A DNA stretch of 64,000 nucleotides from Okapia johnstoni (GCA_024291935.2 CM044316.1:6130501-6194500); one strand, 5' to 3'; shown: positions 12,960 through 24,884, numbered from the stretch's first letter. Numbers and translations are program-made. The notes: generated by a model not told the origin, from the letters alone.

Positions 12960-13157
12960 GTTCTCTGCCTTCCGCGCCATCCCCTCCTCCCCCCGCTCCG
13001 CTTGCAGCTTCCTTGGGGTTATCACTATTATTATTATTATTATTTGTCTCTTTCAAATGGCAAACCTCCTCCTGGCCCAAGTCTCCCAAAACCTCACACC
13101 ATCACCCGTGTTATTTATTCTGTACTGCTGCTTGTTGTAAGAAAAAAACGGTTTCTC

Positions 13158-13163
13158 AATAAA
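13158..13163 (+). terminator. EPS15L1: Proximal poly(A) signal AATAAA
   Basis: AATAAA about 200 bases after the stop, followed by an A-run. It may give a short 3' UTR form. Confidence 0.45.
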
Positions 13164-14118
13164 AAAAAAGAGCACTGGTTTGGATACTCTGTGATGAGGA
13201 TGCATTTCCTTCCGGCAGGATGGCCCAGTGTGCCTGTTTCTTTATCCTTCAGGGTAGACTCTCTGTAGTAGTTCTGTCGCCCATAGGCTTTTGTGTTCGT
13301 TCATTTTTTGAGGGGAGGGGGGAAGCCACCACGTCAAACACTTCTGAAGTACGAAAACAAGATCGCTAAAGTTACATCTGGGTGCTGCTGTCCTCAAAAA
13401 GTCTCTGTGCGAGAGTTCTCATGTTCCCAGTTTAGGGCAGCAAGGATCCAGGCAGATCACACCAAGGGAAAGCAGTTTGATTTGTTTTAAAAAAAACTTT
13501 TTATCAGCTATGGAGAAAACCAAAATGCAACCTAGAACAGCTGCTCTGAAGCCCCTTCCTTGTGCAGGGAGAAAAAAACAAAACCAAAACTCAGAAAGCC
13601 ATTTAGCAGAGTGAAATGCCTTTTCAGAAGCTAACCCGGGGATTTTGAAAGCCTGGCTCCGTGTCTCGGTTTGAAAAAAAGATTCCAGGCTGTAAAAGGC
13701 TTTCATGTTAGTGTGCTTTCAGCACCCTCATGAGTACCCAAAGATCTTGTTCTCAGAGAGCTTCAGACATAGTCTTCCCAGAAACTGTTGCGCACCTAAT
13801 GGTTTTTTTAAAAAGGCTTTCTTCACTCGGTTTGACAGAGTACCTTGTTTTCTCGTTAGGTGTGAGATGTATTGTTTATAGATGCTTCAGCTCCTAGAAT
13901 GTCTGTCTTAAAGCAAGCACCGCCGTTCTAGTGCCCAGTGCACGCCTGATTCATGTCAGATCCAGCTCATGCACAGCTAGTCTGTGGCTTATTGAAATTG
14001 CCCAAGATGCTGACACGTTCCTGGCTCTTGGCAACCTGTAAATATTTAACAACTGCAGTTGGCCCGGTTTTGTTGACAGCCGGTGCACACTGGATATATA
14101 CAAATGGTGACATTGTTA

Positions 14119-14124
14119 AATAAA
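14119..14124 (+). terminator. EPS15L1: Distal poly(A) signal AATAAA
   Basis: AATAAA at the end of a conserved-looking stretch. T-rich sequence follows within about 40 bases, as expected downstream of a cleavage site. Confidence 0.6.
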
Positions 14125-14145
14125 AGCCAGAAACAAAACCTGATT

Positions 14146-14530
14146 TATCTACAGTTTCTTGAATAGCACTGCTTTTATTTTTTGGTTAAAAAGAAAAATG
14201 AAACACTGATGGAAAAAAATTGAGCTATTCACGTGTGACTCGGGTACTCTGTTTAAGGTAGGGGGGAAGGGTAAGTGGATTTGAACAGCAGTTTGAAGAA
14301 ATGATTGTTCTGTCTCTGAAATGTACAGTTTTATTTCTTACAGTTCCCTTCCTGCCCCCAAATGGCTGATTTTTGGAACACTTTTTTTTTACCCCCCAAG
14401 ATTTCAAGTTATCATTTAGTTCATCATTTCTGGTCATCTCAGCACAGTTGTTAACTTCCTATTTTAAAACACCCGTGGGGTTGAGTCACCCTCAGTTCCA
14501 GGCAAGGAATTGGGTTCTGCCAGTTTTCAG
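14146..14530. other. Intergenic, no feature seen
   Basis: AT-rich sequence downstream of the presumed EPS15L1 end. No gene or recognisable repeat. It could belong to a longer 3' UTR. Confidence 0.5.
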
Positions 14531-14716
14531 GTGGTATAGAAACTGCCTGCAATACAGGATACCTGGATTTGATCCCTGGGTCAAGAAGATCCCCTGGAGA
14601 AGGGAATGGCAACCCACTCCAGTATTCTTGCCTGGAGAATCCCATGGACACAGGAGCCTGGCGGGCTACAGTCCATGGGGTCACAAAGAGTTGGACACGA
14701 CTGATCGACTTGCACT
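14531..14716 (+). mobile_element. Bov-tA SINE
   Basis: The tRNA-like head ('gatttgatccctgggtca') is followed by the BovA body and a 'ttggacacgactgatcgac' tail. Confidence 0.93.
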
Positions 14717-17030
14717 CAGTCTACAGCTCTGCTGTCTTATGTTTAAAATCACCTTTCCCACTTCAGGCACCCCAGTCTTCCCAGGGGAAATCAGCTGACT
14801 GGGAGGTTCAGTCCCTTGTGATGGGACGGGAAGTGGGGGAACGCAGGACATCTAGCTGATTTGTGTTGTCCCCTCAGTCATACAGAACTGTCCCACCCCT
14901 GGGGACTCGGAGTGTCTTTCATGTTTGTGGCATACAGGGACTTGGTCCATTGCCCAATGGTTTCTTTGTTCATTGGACCTGAGAGATAGGTGCCAACTCA
15001 AAAAAGGCCAAAGTTGGTTCCTCGAGTTTGTGTATTTCAGCTTCCCAGGGGAGATGCAGGGTGATCTCTGACTGCCCAGCAGCCTGGCAGCATGACTCTT
15101 TCAGATCAGACGTTCTAAGCATGCCATCAGGACATGTTAACCCATGCAGAAGCAGCTTGGTCCGCGTTGGAGATCAGGGAAGCCAGTGTCACACGAGTAC
15201 CCAATCCCGCTCCCCCGCCCCCTTGGCGCCCCAGTGCTGCCACTCTGGAACCCTCTGATTTACAAACCCCGAGTTTCCATCAATGGGTTTCTTGTGCTTG
15301 TAGCGGATCACAGGAAACCTCTCTGGTGTTTCTTTTAAAACAAGCCTTTTCTGCCTCAGGCAAATGTGTTTTATTAGGAAGTCGTATTTCTAGGTGAGCC
15401 AAATAATGCTTTCTTTCGGAAGTCCGCATTAAGAGCAAATATCGGATGGGATAAGTTGCGTTTTGCCTCATCAAACGAGTTGCGTGCATTTTCAACAGCA
15501 GGATAAGCGAGCTAACGGGAAGTGGCTAGAAGTGTCCCTACGCGTGGTGACAGCAGACGGGGCGCACACGTTATCCATCCCCATGGAGGAAGGGTGCTGT
15601 TACTTCACGAGTGGAGGGCTCTGAACCTCAGATTTCCACGGAGAGGCCTCCAAAATCAAACCACCCAGAGTCTATAAGGCCCCGGTATGTGAGGTGTCTC
15701 AAGGGGGCAGAGTGCTCATGACCTGCCGGGTCAGCTTGGTCCCTCGCCGTCATGAGTAAAGTAGAAACTGGAGCTGGCCACTTGCCAAACAGCCCCTGCA
15801 CGCGCCAGTGTTCCAGATTCGGGCCGTCGTGTGACGCATCTGACGCATCCAGATCGGAGGACCAGAGCGTGGCCTGGGCGAGGGGCCGCCGCCAGGGCCC
15901 AGGAGGGGATGCTCCGCTGATTCAAGACACAGAGGGAGCCACAGAGAAGCCCCTGCCTTCAGTCTGCCTCCAACCACGTGCCCGCTGTGAGTCTGCATCC
16001 TGGAGCCTAAGCTCGCCTTGAACGAGTCCTCCCTGAAGGCATCTGGAACGTTCCCGTCCGCACATTTACTTTGAACTCGCAGACTCCTGGAGCGGGAGGT
16101 TCCGGGGCTGAGCAGGCCCCACCGAGGTGTGGGCCTGTTACTTGTCGGCCCCCCACAACCCGCCTGCTCCTCCGGGCTGGCGAGGGCGAGGACCCCTGTC
16201 TGCCCCTCTGCCTGTCCCCTCCCACCACTGTCAGCAGCACCGTGGCGTTCCCATCGGCATTTGTTGTTTTTTCCTTGTTTTTCTCCTGAAGAGGTGTTGG
16301 AAAATTCCCCAGAGAGTATGAGGTGGGGGAGGGGACGGCAGCCAATGGTGGAAATACGACGGCTGGAGACTGGCTTTCAGGAGTCTGAGCTGGAGACCCA
16401 TCTGATCCCTGAGTGTTTTTCTGGGCCATTTCTCTAAGAAACCAGGACTCAACCTTTGTGCCCGGAGGGCGGCTCCTCTTCATGCTGACCCTCACCTGCC
16501 CCTGCCTGACTCCCCAGACAGGTGGAGGGAGGCCTCCTGGGCTGTCCCATCTCCTCTTCCTCTTGCTCGGGGCCACACCTGGCTCCAAACCAGGCTCCCC
16601 CAAGCCAGCCCTCCCCTGCCCAGCCCCCGCTGTCTGGCCCCATCACCCCCAGAGTGGCGGTCAGGTCATGAAACATTGACAAACTGCCAGTCTGATTGCC
16701 CCCACTTGCTTGTCCCAGGAATGTCCTTGGGAAAATCTTAGCTCCTTTCTGGAGCACATGGGTTCACTGTCCCAGATCCTTGGGGTTCAGCTGACTTCTC
16801 CGCACAGAGGAGAGATGCCAACCCAGGCAGGCTAGGAGCCTAAACGGGCTGCAGGTCTGCTGGGGGTCAGCGGTGCTGGAGGCACCTCACCTGGAGACAG
16901 AGCACAGTGACCGCGGGGCCTCAGGGGCCAGGGACGCCCGCCAGGGGAAGAGCGTGTGACGTCTGGCTTTGCTTTCCTTTACGTAGAGCTGGAAGTCCAT
17001 CGCTCGAATGGTTTGAAATCACCCATCTCA
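14717..17030. other. Single-copy intergenic DNA
   Basis: No gene, RNA or clear repeat recognised. The GC-rich part from 15,700 to 16,650 carries open frames on both strands of up to 198 codons. None has a recognisable domain or a convincing start, and they are treated as chance. Confidence 0.6.
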
Positions 17031-17150
17031 GGAGAAGGAAATGGCAACCCACTCCAGTATTCTTGCCTGGAGAATCCCATGAACAGAGGAGCCTGGCAGG
17101 CTACAGTCCATGGGGTCACAAGAGTTGGACACAACTTAGCGACTAAACTA
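17031..17150 (+). mobile_element. BovA SINE fragment (head lost)
   Basis: The BovA body 'atggcaacccactccagtat' through 'gttggacacaacttagcgac' is present without the tRNA-derived head. Confidence 0.92.
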
Positions 17151-18286
17151 CCATCTCGGGATCAAAACGGTTTCTTCCCTTGTTTTAAAAAAATTTTTTT
17201 AAAAGTTGCACCTTTTGGACAAGGACCCCCACTACCCCCTCACCACCACCAAGAATGAAAAACTCCTGGACCAAGTGACAGCATGATTGCCGAGGGCTCC
17301 TGTGAATGTTCAAGTACAAAGTGGCTCTTAGCACCTCCTGGAGCCCCTGGGACCGTGGCTGAGACAGCGCTGCTGCGTCTCAGGACCCTGTCGTCTTGTT
17401 TGGCCTCAAGGCCCTTGTACACATTGGAGACTCAGAGATCTATTCGAGCATGAAGTCTCCAGCCCCAGCGCCTCTCGCCCAGGCATCACGGCCTGTCACA
17501 GAGGCCCAGGCTCCGCGGGTTTGCCTTCCCATCTCCTTGGGGTTCAGCTGACTCTGCTCCCCAGCTGCTTCAAGACGCCCGTGCCGTCCCCCGACAGGAG
17601 GCCCAGCAGAGCTTCTCCGTCTCACCCCTCCACCCCCCGTGAAGCCTTCTCCAGGCCGGGGGGTGGGAGGGTCCCCGGAAGTCTCTCAATGTCGCTAATC
17701 TGATGCCTGGCCTCCGCCTGCTTCAGCGCCCAGCAGGGATGGGGCATCTGGTTTCTCTCCGAGGTAGAGGTGGCAGTTAAGGTCAGACTCAGCCCCGCGT
17801 GTCTCAGTGCATGTGACCCCCTTCCAGACTGGGGGTCAAGACTGGGGCATGTGCGTCCCCTCTGCATCCCCAACTAAGAGGGGGCTTCTGGCTTTTCGAT
17901 GCCTCACCCTGGAAAGAGAAGTACATGGTTCACCCAGCCACCTGTTCGCTGTGACACCCCCACCTCCCTCCTGGAACCGGCAGGCAAAGCACGGGGCGAG
18001 CAGAGGAAGCGCCTGTCTCCTTACCCTCATCCGCTGCTCACACCCACCCGACGCCTCCCTGACTCCCCTCTCAGACAGACACCCCGGTGATGTATGCATT
18101 CATTGTATAAAAATTAAGTTTGAATGATTAATATAAAATATTTTAATACAAAACACAAGAATCCTTTTTTTTTCACTTACCTGTTGTTTTCCTTGCATGA
18201 AGGTCCACGTGTGATGTCACAAAGGCAGACTGGCCTCGGGCAGGCGTGGAGGACCAGGTCAAATATCTCTGGTTAAATCCTAAGTG
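17151..18286. other. Single-copy intergenic DNA
   Basis: No gene or clear repeat recognised in this moderately GC-rich stretch. Confidence 0.6.
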
Positions 18287-18413
18287 TTTTTTTTTTTTCA
18301 CAAGCCTCACAACTTGCAAGATCTTAGTTCCCCAACAAGGGATTGAACCCACACCCTCAGCAGTGAAGGCATGGAGTCCTAACCACAGGACCCCCAGGAA
18401 ATTCCCATAAAAG
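18287..18413 (-). mobile_element. CHR-type SINE
   Basis: T-run, then 'gatcttagttccccaacaag', 'gattgaacccacaccctcag' and 'cctaaccacaggaccccca'. This is the reverse form of the cetartiodactyl CHR SINE. Confidence 0.85.
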
Positions 18414-18594
18414 CCCTTTCTTGAGAAGTTCCTTTTCAGAGCATGTTTTGGGTCTCTGGGTTCCAGTCCTTCTCCCCTTCTATCCTCAGCTTGGGCATCT
18501 GTTGACAACCCCCTTCCTACCCCAGATGCCTTAGCCCAACCAGGGAATCGTTCTGAGAGAGGCATCTCTTTGCTTGTTTTTGCACTTTAAGAAA

Positions 18595-19330
18595 CTTAAT
18601 TTTTTAGACCAGTTTTAGATGTACTGAAAAATCACAAAGAGAAGAGGAAGAGTTCCCATAAGCCCCTCACGACTTCCTTTCTTTTTAACATCTTATCTCA
18701 GGCTGGTATGTTTGTTATAACAAAGGAACCCAATATTGGGACACGATTATTAATTAAAGTGTAAACCTGATTCATGGGGCTTCCTAAGTGGCACTAGTGT
18801 AAAGAATCGGCCTGCCGATCCTGGAGATGCAAGAGATGCAGGTTTGATCCATGGGTTGGGAAGATCCCCTGGAGGAGGACATGGCTACCCACCCCAGTAT
18901 TCTTGCCTGGGAAATCCCATGGACAGAGGAGCCTGGAGGGTTATAGTCCATGGGGTTGCAAAGAGTTGGACACGACTGAGTGAGCACACACACCTGATTC
19001 ATGTTTCGTCAGTTTTGTCCCCTAATGCCCCTTTTCTATCCCAGTATTTCTCATGACATTTGGTTGTCATGTCTCCTTAGGTGCCTCTGGCCTGAGATAG
19101 TTGCTCAAGACTTTCTTTGATTTTCACGACCTCAACGGTTGTGAGGAGTGGTCAGCTGTCTTGTAGGTGGTCTCCTGTTGAGACGTGTCCATGTTTTTCT
19201 CATGGTTAGTCTGGGGTGACGAGTTTGGGGAGGACCTCTGGGGTGAAACGCCCTTCTTGTCACATCATATTGAGTCCATGTCATCAACCAGATTCATTGC
19301 CATTGATGTTGACCTTCATCACCTGGGGAC
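18595..19330 (-). repeat. Old L1 (L1M) 3' fragment
   Basis: Phrases such as 'agttttagatgtactgaaaa', 'gtcatgtctccttaggtgcc' and 'gatgttgaccttcatcacct' follow the order of an ancient L1 3' region in reverse. The copy is interrupted by a Bov-tA at 18777-18990. Confidence 0.65.
18777..18990 (+). mobile_element. Bov-tA SINE
   Basis: Full head and body: 'ggggcttcctaagtggcact' to 'gttggacacgactgagtgag'. Inserted in an L1M remnant. Confidence 0.92.
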
Positions 19331-19334
19331 AGGT

Positions 19335-19620
19335 GTTCTTAATTTGGGGGCTGGGGTCTTTCTGCAAGGGCTCTCTCTAGTTGCAGCAGGTGGGGTCTAA
19401 TCTTCATTGAGGTACAGGGGCTTCTCACTGAGGTGACTTCTCTTGTGGAGAAGGGGCTCTGGGGTGCACAGGCTTCAGTAGTCGCAGCACATGGGCTGAG
19501 CAGTTGTGGAGCACAGGCTTAGTTGCTCGCAGCATGTGGAATCTTCCTGGACCAGGGATTGAACCCCTGTATTGGCAGGTGGATTCTTTACCACTGAACT
19601 GCCAGGAAAGTCTGAGAGGT
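19335..19620 (-). mobile_element. CHR-2-like SINE
   Basis: A reverse-orientation long CHR element with 'ctagttgcagcaggtgggg', 'cacaggcttagttgctcgca' and 'ccagggattgaacccctgta'. Diverged from the family pattern. Confidence 0.8.
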
Positions 19621-20061
19621 TTGTGTTGGAAAGAGCTTTTCAGACCCAGGTGTTCAGTCACACAGTCTTGTATCAGAGCGGTACTCTGTAAGATTGAAAG
19701 TAAACCATAAACTGGTGTTTAATGATAGATTTAGGGGAGTGAGATCAACCAGGACACTGCAAGTCTTGGTAAATCTCCCTGAGGTCCTGGAGGGGAAGAG
19801 ATTGCTTTGTGTCCGTGGAAGGTGATCTGGGTCTGCGACCTGGTACCTGTTGTGAGGTTGGTGGGCTTCCTAACCTCTGATGTGGCCCTAATCCTCTCTA
19901 GAAGGGGAAGCAGTTTCGAGAACATGGCTGGAGGCAATCCTTATAAGGCTTTCTCTTCCTGCCGCAGAACCATCAGAATAAATCTGAAAACCCATGCTGT
20001 TTTCCCCATTATATCCCTTTGGGGGGGAACTGACTGGACCACCTCTCCCTGAGGTGTTCAG

Positions 20062-20291
20062 AGCCATGTGCATGCGTGCTAAGTCACTTCAGTCGTGTCC
20101 GACTCTTTGTGACCCTATGGACTATAGCCCGCCAGGCTCCTCTGTCCATGGGACTCTCCAGGCAAGAATACTGGAGTGGGGTGACATTCCCTTCTCCAGG
20201 GGATCTTCCTGACCCAGGCATTGAACCCATGGTTCCTGTGGCTCCTGCATTGCAGGTGGATTCCTTTTGTCTGAGCCACCGAGGAAGCCCT
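20062..20291 (-). mobile_element. Bov-tA SINE
   Basis: A reverse copy with the 'catgcgtgctaagtcacttc' tail, the BovA body and the 'gagccaccgaggaagccc' head. Confidence 0.93.
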
Positions 20292-20482
20292 TGCTCACAG
20301 CTGACCACTCCTCAAAACTCGAGGTCCCTTACCTAGGAAACTTCGAGTTGTGAAATTTTTAAAAATGCAAACGTCTGTTCACATGTCCAGTCATGTAAGT
20401 TAGTTCACGTGTCTGCTGTACATTGTCACATGCATGCCTTCTCTACAAATGGTTGTGCTTTTGTGTACTTTACAGTACTGTG

Positions 20483-20716
20483 TAGAGTACAGTAGTGAAA
20501 GTGTTAGTCACTCAGTCATTTCTGACTCTTTGTGACCCCATGGACTGGAGCCCAGCAGCCTCTTCTGTCATAGAATTCCCCAGGCAAGAATACTGGAGAG
20601 AGTTGCCATTCCCTTCTCCAAGGGATCTTCCTAACCCAGGGATCGAACTCTGTCTCCTGTGTCTCCCGCATTGCAGGCAGGTTCTTTACTGCCTGAGCCA
20701 CCAGGGAAGCCCCGTA
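20483..20716 (-). mobile_element. Bov-tA SINE
   Basis: A reverse copy: 'agtcactcagtcatttctga' to 'gagccaccagggaagcccc'. Confidence 0.93.
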
Positions 20717-20966
20717 CCTTTACTTCAAGGCCAGAATCTGTGCCATCAACGTGAGTGAGTGAAATCACAGCCATGAGTGAAACTGCAGCTTGCCCTCCAA
20801 CTCCTGTTGCTGAAGATCCTTCAGCTCTATCATCTCACCTCCTCTCCCTCCTCCAGCCAGTGACTCTTCCTGCCTGTTCACTCGATGCCAGCCCCTGTGT
20901 GCCAGCTGTGGTACTGTACTGTAAGGTTAAAAGTGTTTATTTTTTTGTGTTTGTTTTTTATGTACT

Positions 20967-21100
20967 GCTGCTGCTGCTGCTAAGTCACTTCAGTCGTGTC
21001 CGACTCTGTGTGACCCCACAGACGGAAGCCCACCAGGCTCCCCCGTCCCTGGGATTTTCCAGGCAAGAGTACTGGAGTGGGGTGCCATTGCCTTCCTCCA
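20967..21100 (-). mobile_element. BovA SINE with 11-bp TSD
   Basis: A reverse BovA unit led by (gct)n. The duplication 'ttttatgtact' occurs at 20956-20966 and 21101-21111. The flanks (20,345-20,480 and 21,100-21,270) look like one older AT-rich repeat broken by these SINEs. Its ending resembles a pogo/Tigger-type DNA element, but I cannot name it securely. Confidence 0.9.
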
Positions 21101-21306
21101 TTTTATGTACTATTTGTGTGAAAAATATCCTAAACCTATTACAGTACAGTATGATACAGCTGATTGTGTTAGTTGGGTACCTAGGCTAACTTTGAACAAA
21201 TTAGACTTACAAACATGCTCTCAGAATGACTTGTTCATATATGGGGGACTTACTGTAAATCTCTCTGGTCTAATGTGTCATTTCAGGCTGGTGTTTCCTT
21301 ATTTTT

Positions 21307-22649
21307 GCCTCAGCAGTGGCCACAGGACTAGAAAAGGTCAGTTTTCATTCCAATCCCAAAGAAAGGCAATGCCAGAGAATGCTCAAACTACTGCACAATT
21401 GCACTCATCTCACATGCTAGCAAAGTAATGCTCAAAATTCTCCAAGTCAGGCTTCAACAGTATGTGAACCATGAACTTCCAGATGTTCAAGCTGGATTTA
21501 GAAACCAGAGATCAAATTGCCAACATCCGTTGGATCATCGAAAAAGCAAGAGAGTTCCAGAAAAACATCTGCTTCTGTTCTATTGACGATACCAAAGCCT
21601 TGACAGTGTGGATCACAACAAACTGTGGAAAAATCTTAAAGAGATGGGAATACCAGGCCACCTGACCTGCCTCCTGAGAAATCTATATGCAGGTCAGGAA
21701 GCAACAGTTAGAACTGGACATGGAACAACAGACTGGTTCCAAATCGGGAAAGGAGTATGTCAAGGCTGTAAATTGTCACCCTGCCTATTTAACTTATATG
21801 CAGAGTACATCATGAGAAACGCTGGGCTGGATGAAGCTCAAGCTGGAATCAAGATTGCTGGGAGAAGTATCAGTAACCTCAGATGACACCACCCTTATGG
21901 CAGAAAGCGAAGAAGAACTAAAGAGTCTTGATGAAAGTGAAAGAGGAGAGTGAAAAATTTGGCTTAAAACCCAACATTCAGAAAACTAAGATCATGGCAT
22001 CTGGTCCCATCACTTCATGGCAAATACATAGGGAAACAATGGAAACAGTGAGAGACTTTATTTTCTTGAGCTCCAAAATCACTGCAGATGGTGACTGCAG
22101 CCATGAAATTAAAAGACACTGTCTCCTTGGAAGAAAAGCTATGACCAACCTAGACAGCATATTAAACAGCAGAGACATTACTTTGCCAACAAAGGTCCAT
22201 CTAGTCAAAGCTATGGTTTTTCAGTAGTCATGTGTGGCTGTGAGAGTTGGACTGTAAAGAAAGCTGAGCCCTGAAGAATTGATGCTTTTGAACTGTGGTG
22301 TTGGAGAAGACTCTTGAGAGTCCTTTGGACTGCAAGGAGATCCAACCAGTCCATCTTAAAGGAGATAGTCCTGAGTGTTCATTGAAAGGACTGATGTTGA
22401 AGCTGAAACTCCAATACTTTGGCCACCTAATGTGAAGAACTGACTCATTTGAAAAGACCCTGATGCTGGGAAAGATTGAAGGCGGGAGAAGGGGATGACA
22501 GAGGATGAGATGGTTGGATGGCATCACTGACTCGATAGATGTGAGGTTGAGTAAACTCTGGGAGTTGATGATGGACAGGGAAGCCTGGCGTGCTACAGTC
22601 CATGGGGTCACAAAGAGTCGGGCACAACTGAGCAACTGAACTTAACTGA
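21307..22649 (+). mobile_element. BovB LINE, 5'-truncated, 35-bp flanking repeats
   Basis: An RTE-clade retrotransposon fragment. Reverse transcriptase coding remains recognisable ('DQIANIRWIIEKAREFQKN', then 'LTCLLRNLYAGQEATVRTG') but is broken by frameshifts. The catalytic YADD box near 21,878 is lost through an 8-base deletion. The 3' end has the typical BovB tail ('gagcaactgaacttaactga'). A 35-base direct repeat with two mismatches flanks it at 21272-21306 and 22650-22684. Inactive. Confidence 0.95.
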
Positions 22650-22776
22650 AATGTGTCATTTTAGGCTGATGTTTCCTTATTTTTCTATCTGAATGATCTG
22701 TCCTTTGGTTTAAGTGGGGTGTGAAAGAACCCCTCTTAACCAGTTTTAAATCCTGTTTCCTTCTTCCCCAGGTACA

Positions 22777-22791
22777 CACACACACACACCC
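22777..22791. repeat. (AC)n microsatellite, short
   Basis: About seven AC units just upstream of a Bov-tA tail. Confidence 0.85.
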
Positions 22792-22804
22792 CTGATGTCT
22801 AAAT

Positions 22805-23015
22805 GTGCATGTGTGTGCATACTTAGTCGTGTCCAACTCTTTGTGACCCGATGGACTGTAGCCCGCCAGACTCCTCTGTCCATGGAATTTTCCAAGCAAG
22901 AATACTAGGGCGGGTTGCCATGCCCTCCTCCAGGGGATCTTCCCCACCCAGGGATTGAACCTGCATCTCCTGCATTGGCAGGCAGATTGTTTACCACTGC
23001 ACCATCTGGGAAGCT
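22805..23015 (-). mobile_element. Bov-tA SINE
   Basis: A reverse copy from 'catacttagtcgtgtccaac' to 'caccatctgggaagc'. Confidence 0.92.
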
Positions 23016-24390
23016 GCTGTGTAAATAGCCAGCTTCAAATCCACCAATCCATTCACACTCCCGTGCGTTCTCACTCAGCTTCTTCCTTGGCAGAGAACAC
23101 TCACACCCTTTCCTGAAAAACAAAGAGTATCCAGTTTAAAAACCTTTGTTGTGAAAAATCTCCAAACATAATATCGAGAAGAGTACAATAAACCCGTCAC
23201 TTAGCCTCACTCTCTGGGTTTTGCCACTTTCTCTTCACCCATCCCTTTCTTTCTCTCCCTCTCTCTGCAAATATGCTTTAAAGCAGTTCAGTGATGACAT
23301 CACTTCACCCTTCCATGGTCAAGTGCACGCGGCTAAGACCTGTGGGACCTTCTCTCATAACCAGCAGGCATGGTCACACCTGAGAAAATCAAGACTAACA
23401 CCTTCCTTTTACCAGTCACATCTGTCAGATGGGCAGCAGCTTGTGATTCTGTAGCATCATCAATTTACCACCCTGGTGCTTGGGAGTGCTTAGGGGCTGA
23501 TGCGCCCTCCCCCCAGGTTCCCCACCCATGGCAACTGGTTTCCAACCCCTTCACAGGCCAGCGACCCAGCTCCAGCTACAGTCTGACCGGAACCCAAGGG
23601 TCCGGGGTACCTGGTCTGAACAGCATTTTGCCAAAGGATGATTGATTATCTACACACTTGCTCCAATGACATGAAATCACATCTTCAAAGCCAAGTTCAT
23701 TTAAAAGGACATTCTAGTCCTGAAACAGTGGTGGAAAGCTATTTTTAAAACAGGAAGTATCTGACCAACAAAGAACCTGCCTCTTGAAATAATGGAGTAA
23801 ATATTTCTGCCTCCTTATCAGATCTGGTGCCTTTGAAACATTGTCATTTTTTTTTCCCAAAATTTTCCCCAGTAAAAGTTACCAGGAGCTGTACAAATTG
23901 TATCATGAGCTGTTGTCGGAAAAACATAGAGGGAAATGGAAATGTGATCTTATCACGAGCGTATTCCAAAGAAATTACGTGATGTGGGCTTGCACGGTTT
24001 ACTTGTGTTTGTCTTTAGCGGGTCTTTAAATATCTCACTTTGATTTGCTTTCTGATGGCCATACTGTGTGGTCTCTGCTTTGTGACCTTGGCCCCCCAAC
24101 CTCAGGTTCCTCATTTGGCTGAGGAGTTTGGACTATGCAACTAATGAAGACTTTCTAGCTACAAGGTCCTTAAGATTATTGTTCAGATCTCTAAAAAGGC
24201 ACATATTTTAGGATCTCAGGTAATGTATAAGGAGAAGATGAGGTAGATGTCATCCTGCCAGCCTGATCTTTGTTGAAAATATTTTGTCCACATGTAGACA
24301 ACCATATTGCATTATAATCATCAAACTTGCTAAGAGAATGGAACTTGATTATTCCCACCACTCAAAATAAATGATCGTTATGTAATATGA
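23016..24390. other. Intergenic DNA with a MIR remnant
   Basis: Mostly single-copy. A reverse MIR-like stretch occurs at about 24,075-24,140 ('tttgtgaccttgg..cctcaggttcctcattt'). No gene seen. Confidence 0.55.
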
Positions 24391-24394
24391 TAGA

Positions 24395-24525
24395 GGTGCT
24401 AATTGCTGCCATGGCAATCATATTACAATAGAGAAATGTGTCACTTGCTGTCCACCTGAAGCTATCACCACATTGTTAATTGACTATACTCCAATACGAA
24501 ACAAAAAGTTTAATGAAAAATATGT
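24395..24525 (+). repeat. L1 3' end fragment
   Basis: 'ccacctgaagctatcacca', 'ttgactatactccaatac' and an A-rich end match the L1 3' terminus in sense orientation. The segment just downstream (24,590-24,880) is L1 in the opposite orientation. Confidence 0.7.
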
Positions 24526-24589
24526 ATCTCCCACCCCATCCCACCCCTCTAGGTGGTCACATATCACCACCTAGACCTCCCTAGGTTTG

Positions 24590-24880
24590 AACTCCCTACA
24601 TCACACAGCAAATCCCCACTGGCTATCTCTTTTACATATGGTAATGTGTAGGTTTCAATGTTATGCTTTCAATTTGTGCCACTCTCTCCTCTCCCTACTG
24701 TGTCCACAAGTCTGTTCTCTGTGTCCGTGTTTCTATTGCTGCTCTGCAAATAGGTTCATCAGTACCATCTTTCTAGATTCCATGTGTATGTGTTGATAGA
24801 AGATATTTGTTTTTCCCTTTCTGACTTACTTCCCTCTGTATAGTAGGCTCTAGGTTCATTCACCTCATTAGAACTGACTC
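24590..24880 (-). repeat. L1 3' region fragment, reverse
   Basis: 'tctgtgtccgtgtttctatt', 'ctttctgacttacttccctc' and 'agtaggctctaggttcattc' are typical of reverse artiodactyl L1 3' sequence. Confidence 0.7.
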
Positions 24881-24884
24881 AAAT

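Larger units (their letters stand above)
12960..14145 (+). other. EPS15L1: EPS15L1 3' UTR
   Basis: This is non-coding sequence following the stop, with no SINE or LINE insertion. A proximal AATAAA lies at 13158 and a distal one at 14119; cleavage after the second would end the message near 14,140-14,150. The segment contains a (tta)n run at 13024-13044 and a Pumilio-type TGTAAATA at 14037-14044. The UTR end is inferred from the signals alone. Confidence 0.7.

Noticed and set aside
16007..16603. 198-codon frame on the - strand in a GC-rich stretch
   Set aside because: GC-rich DNA gives long chance frames. Overlapping frames on the other strand are of similar length and none looks like a protein family.
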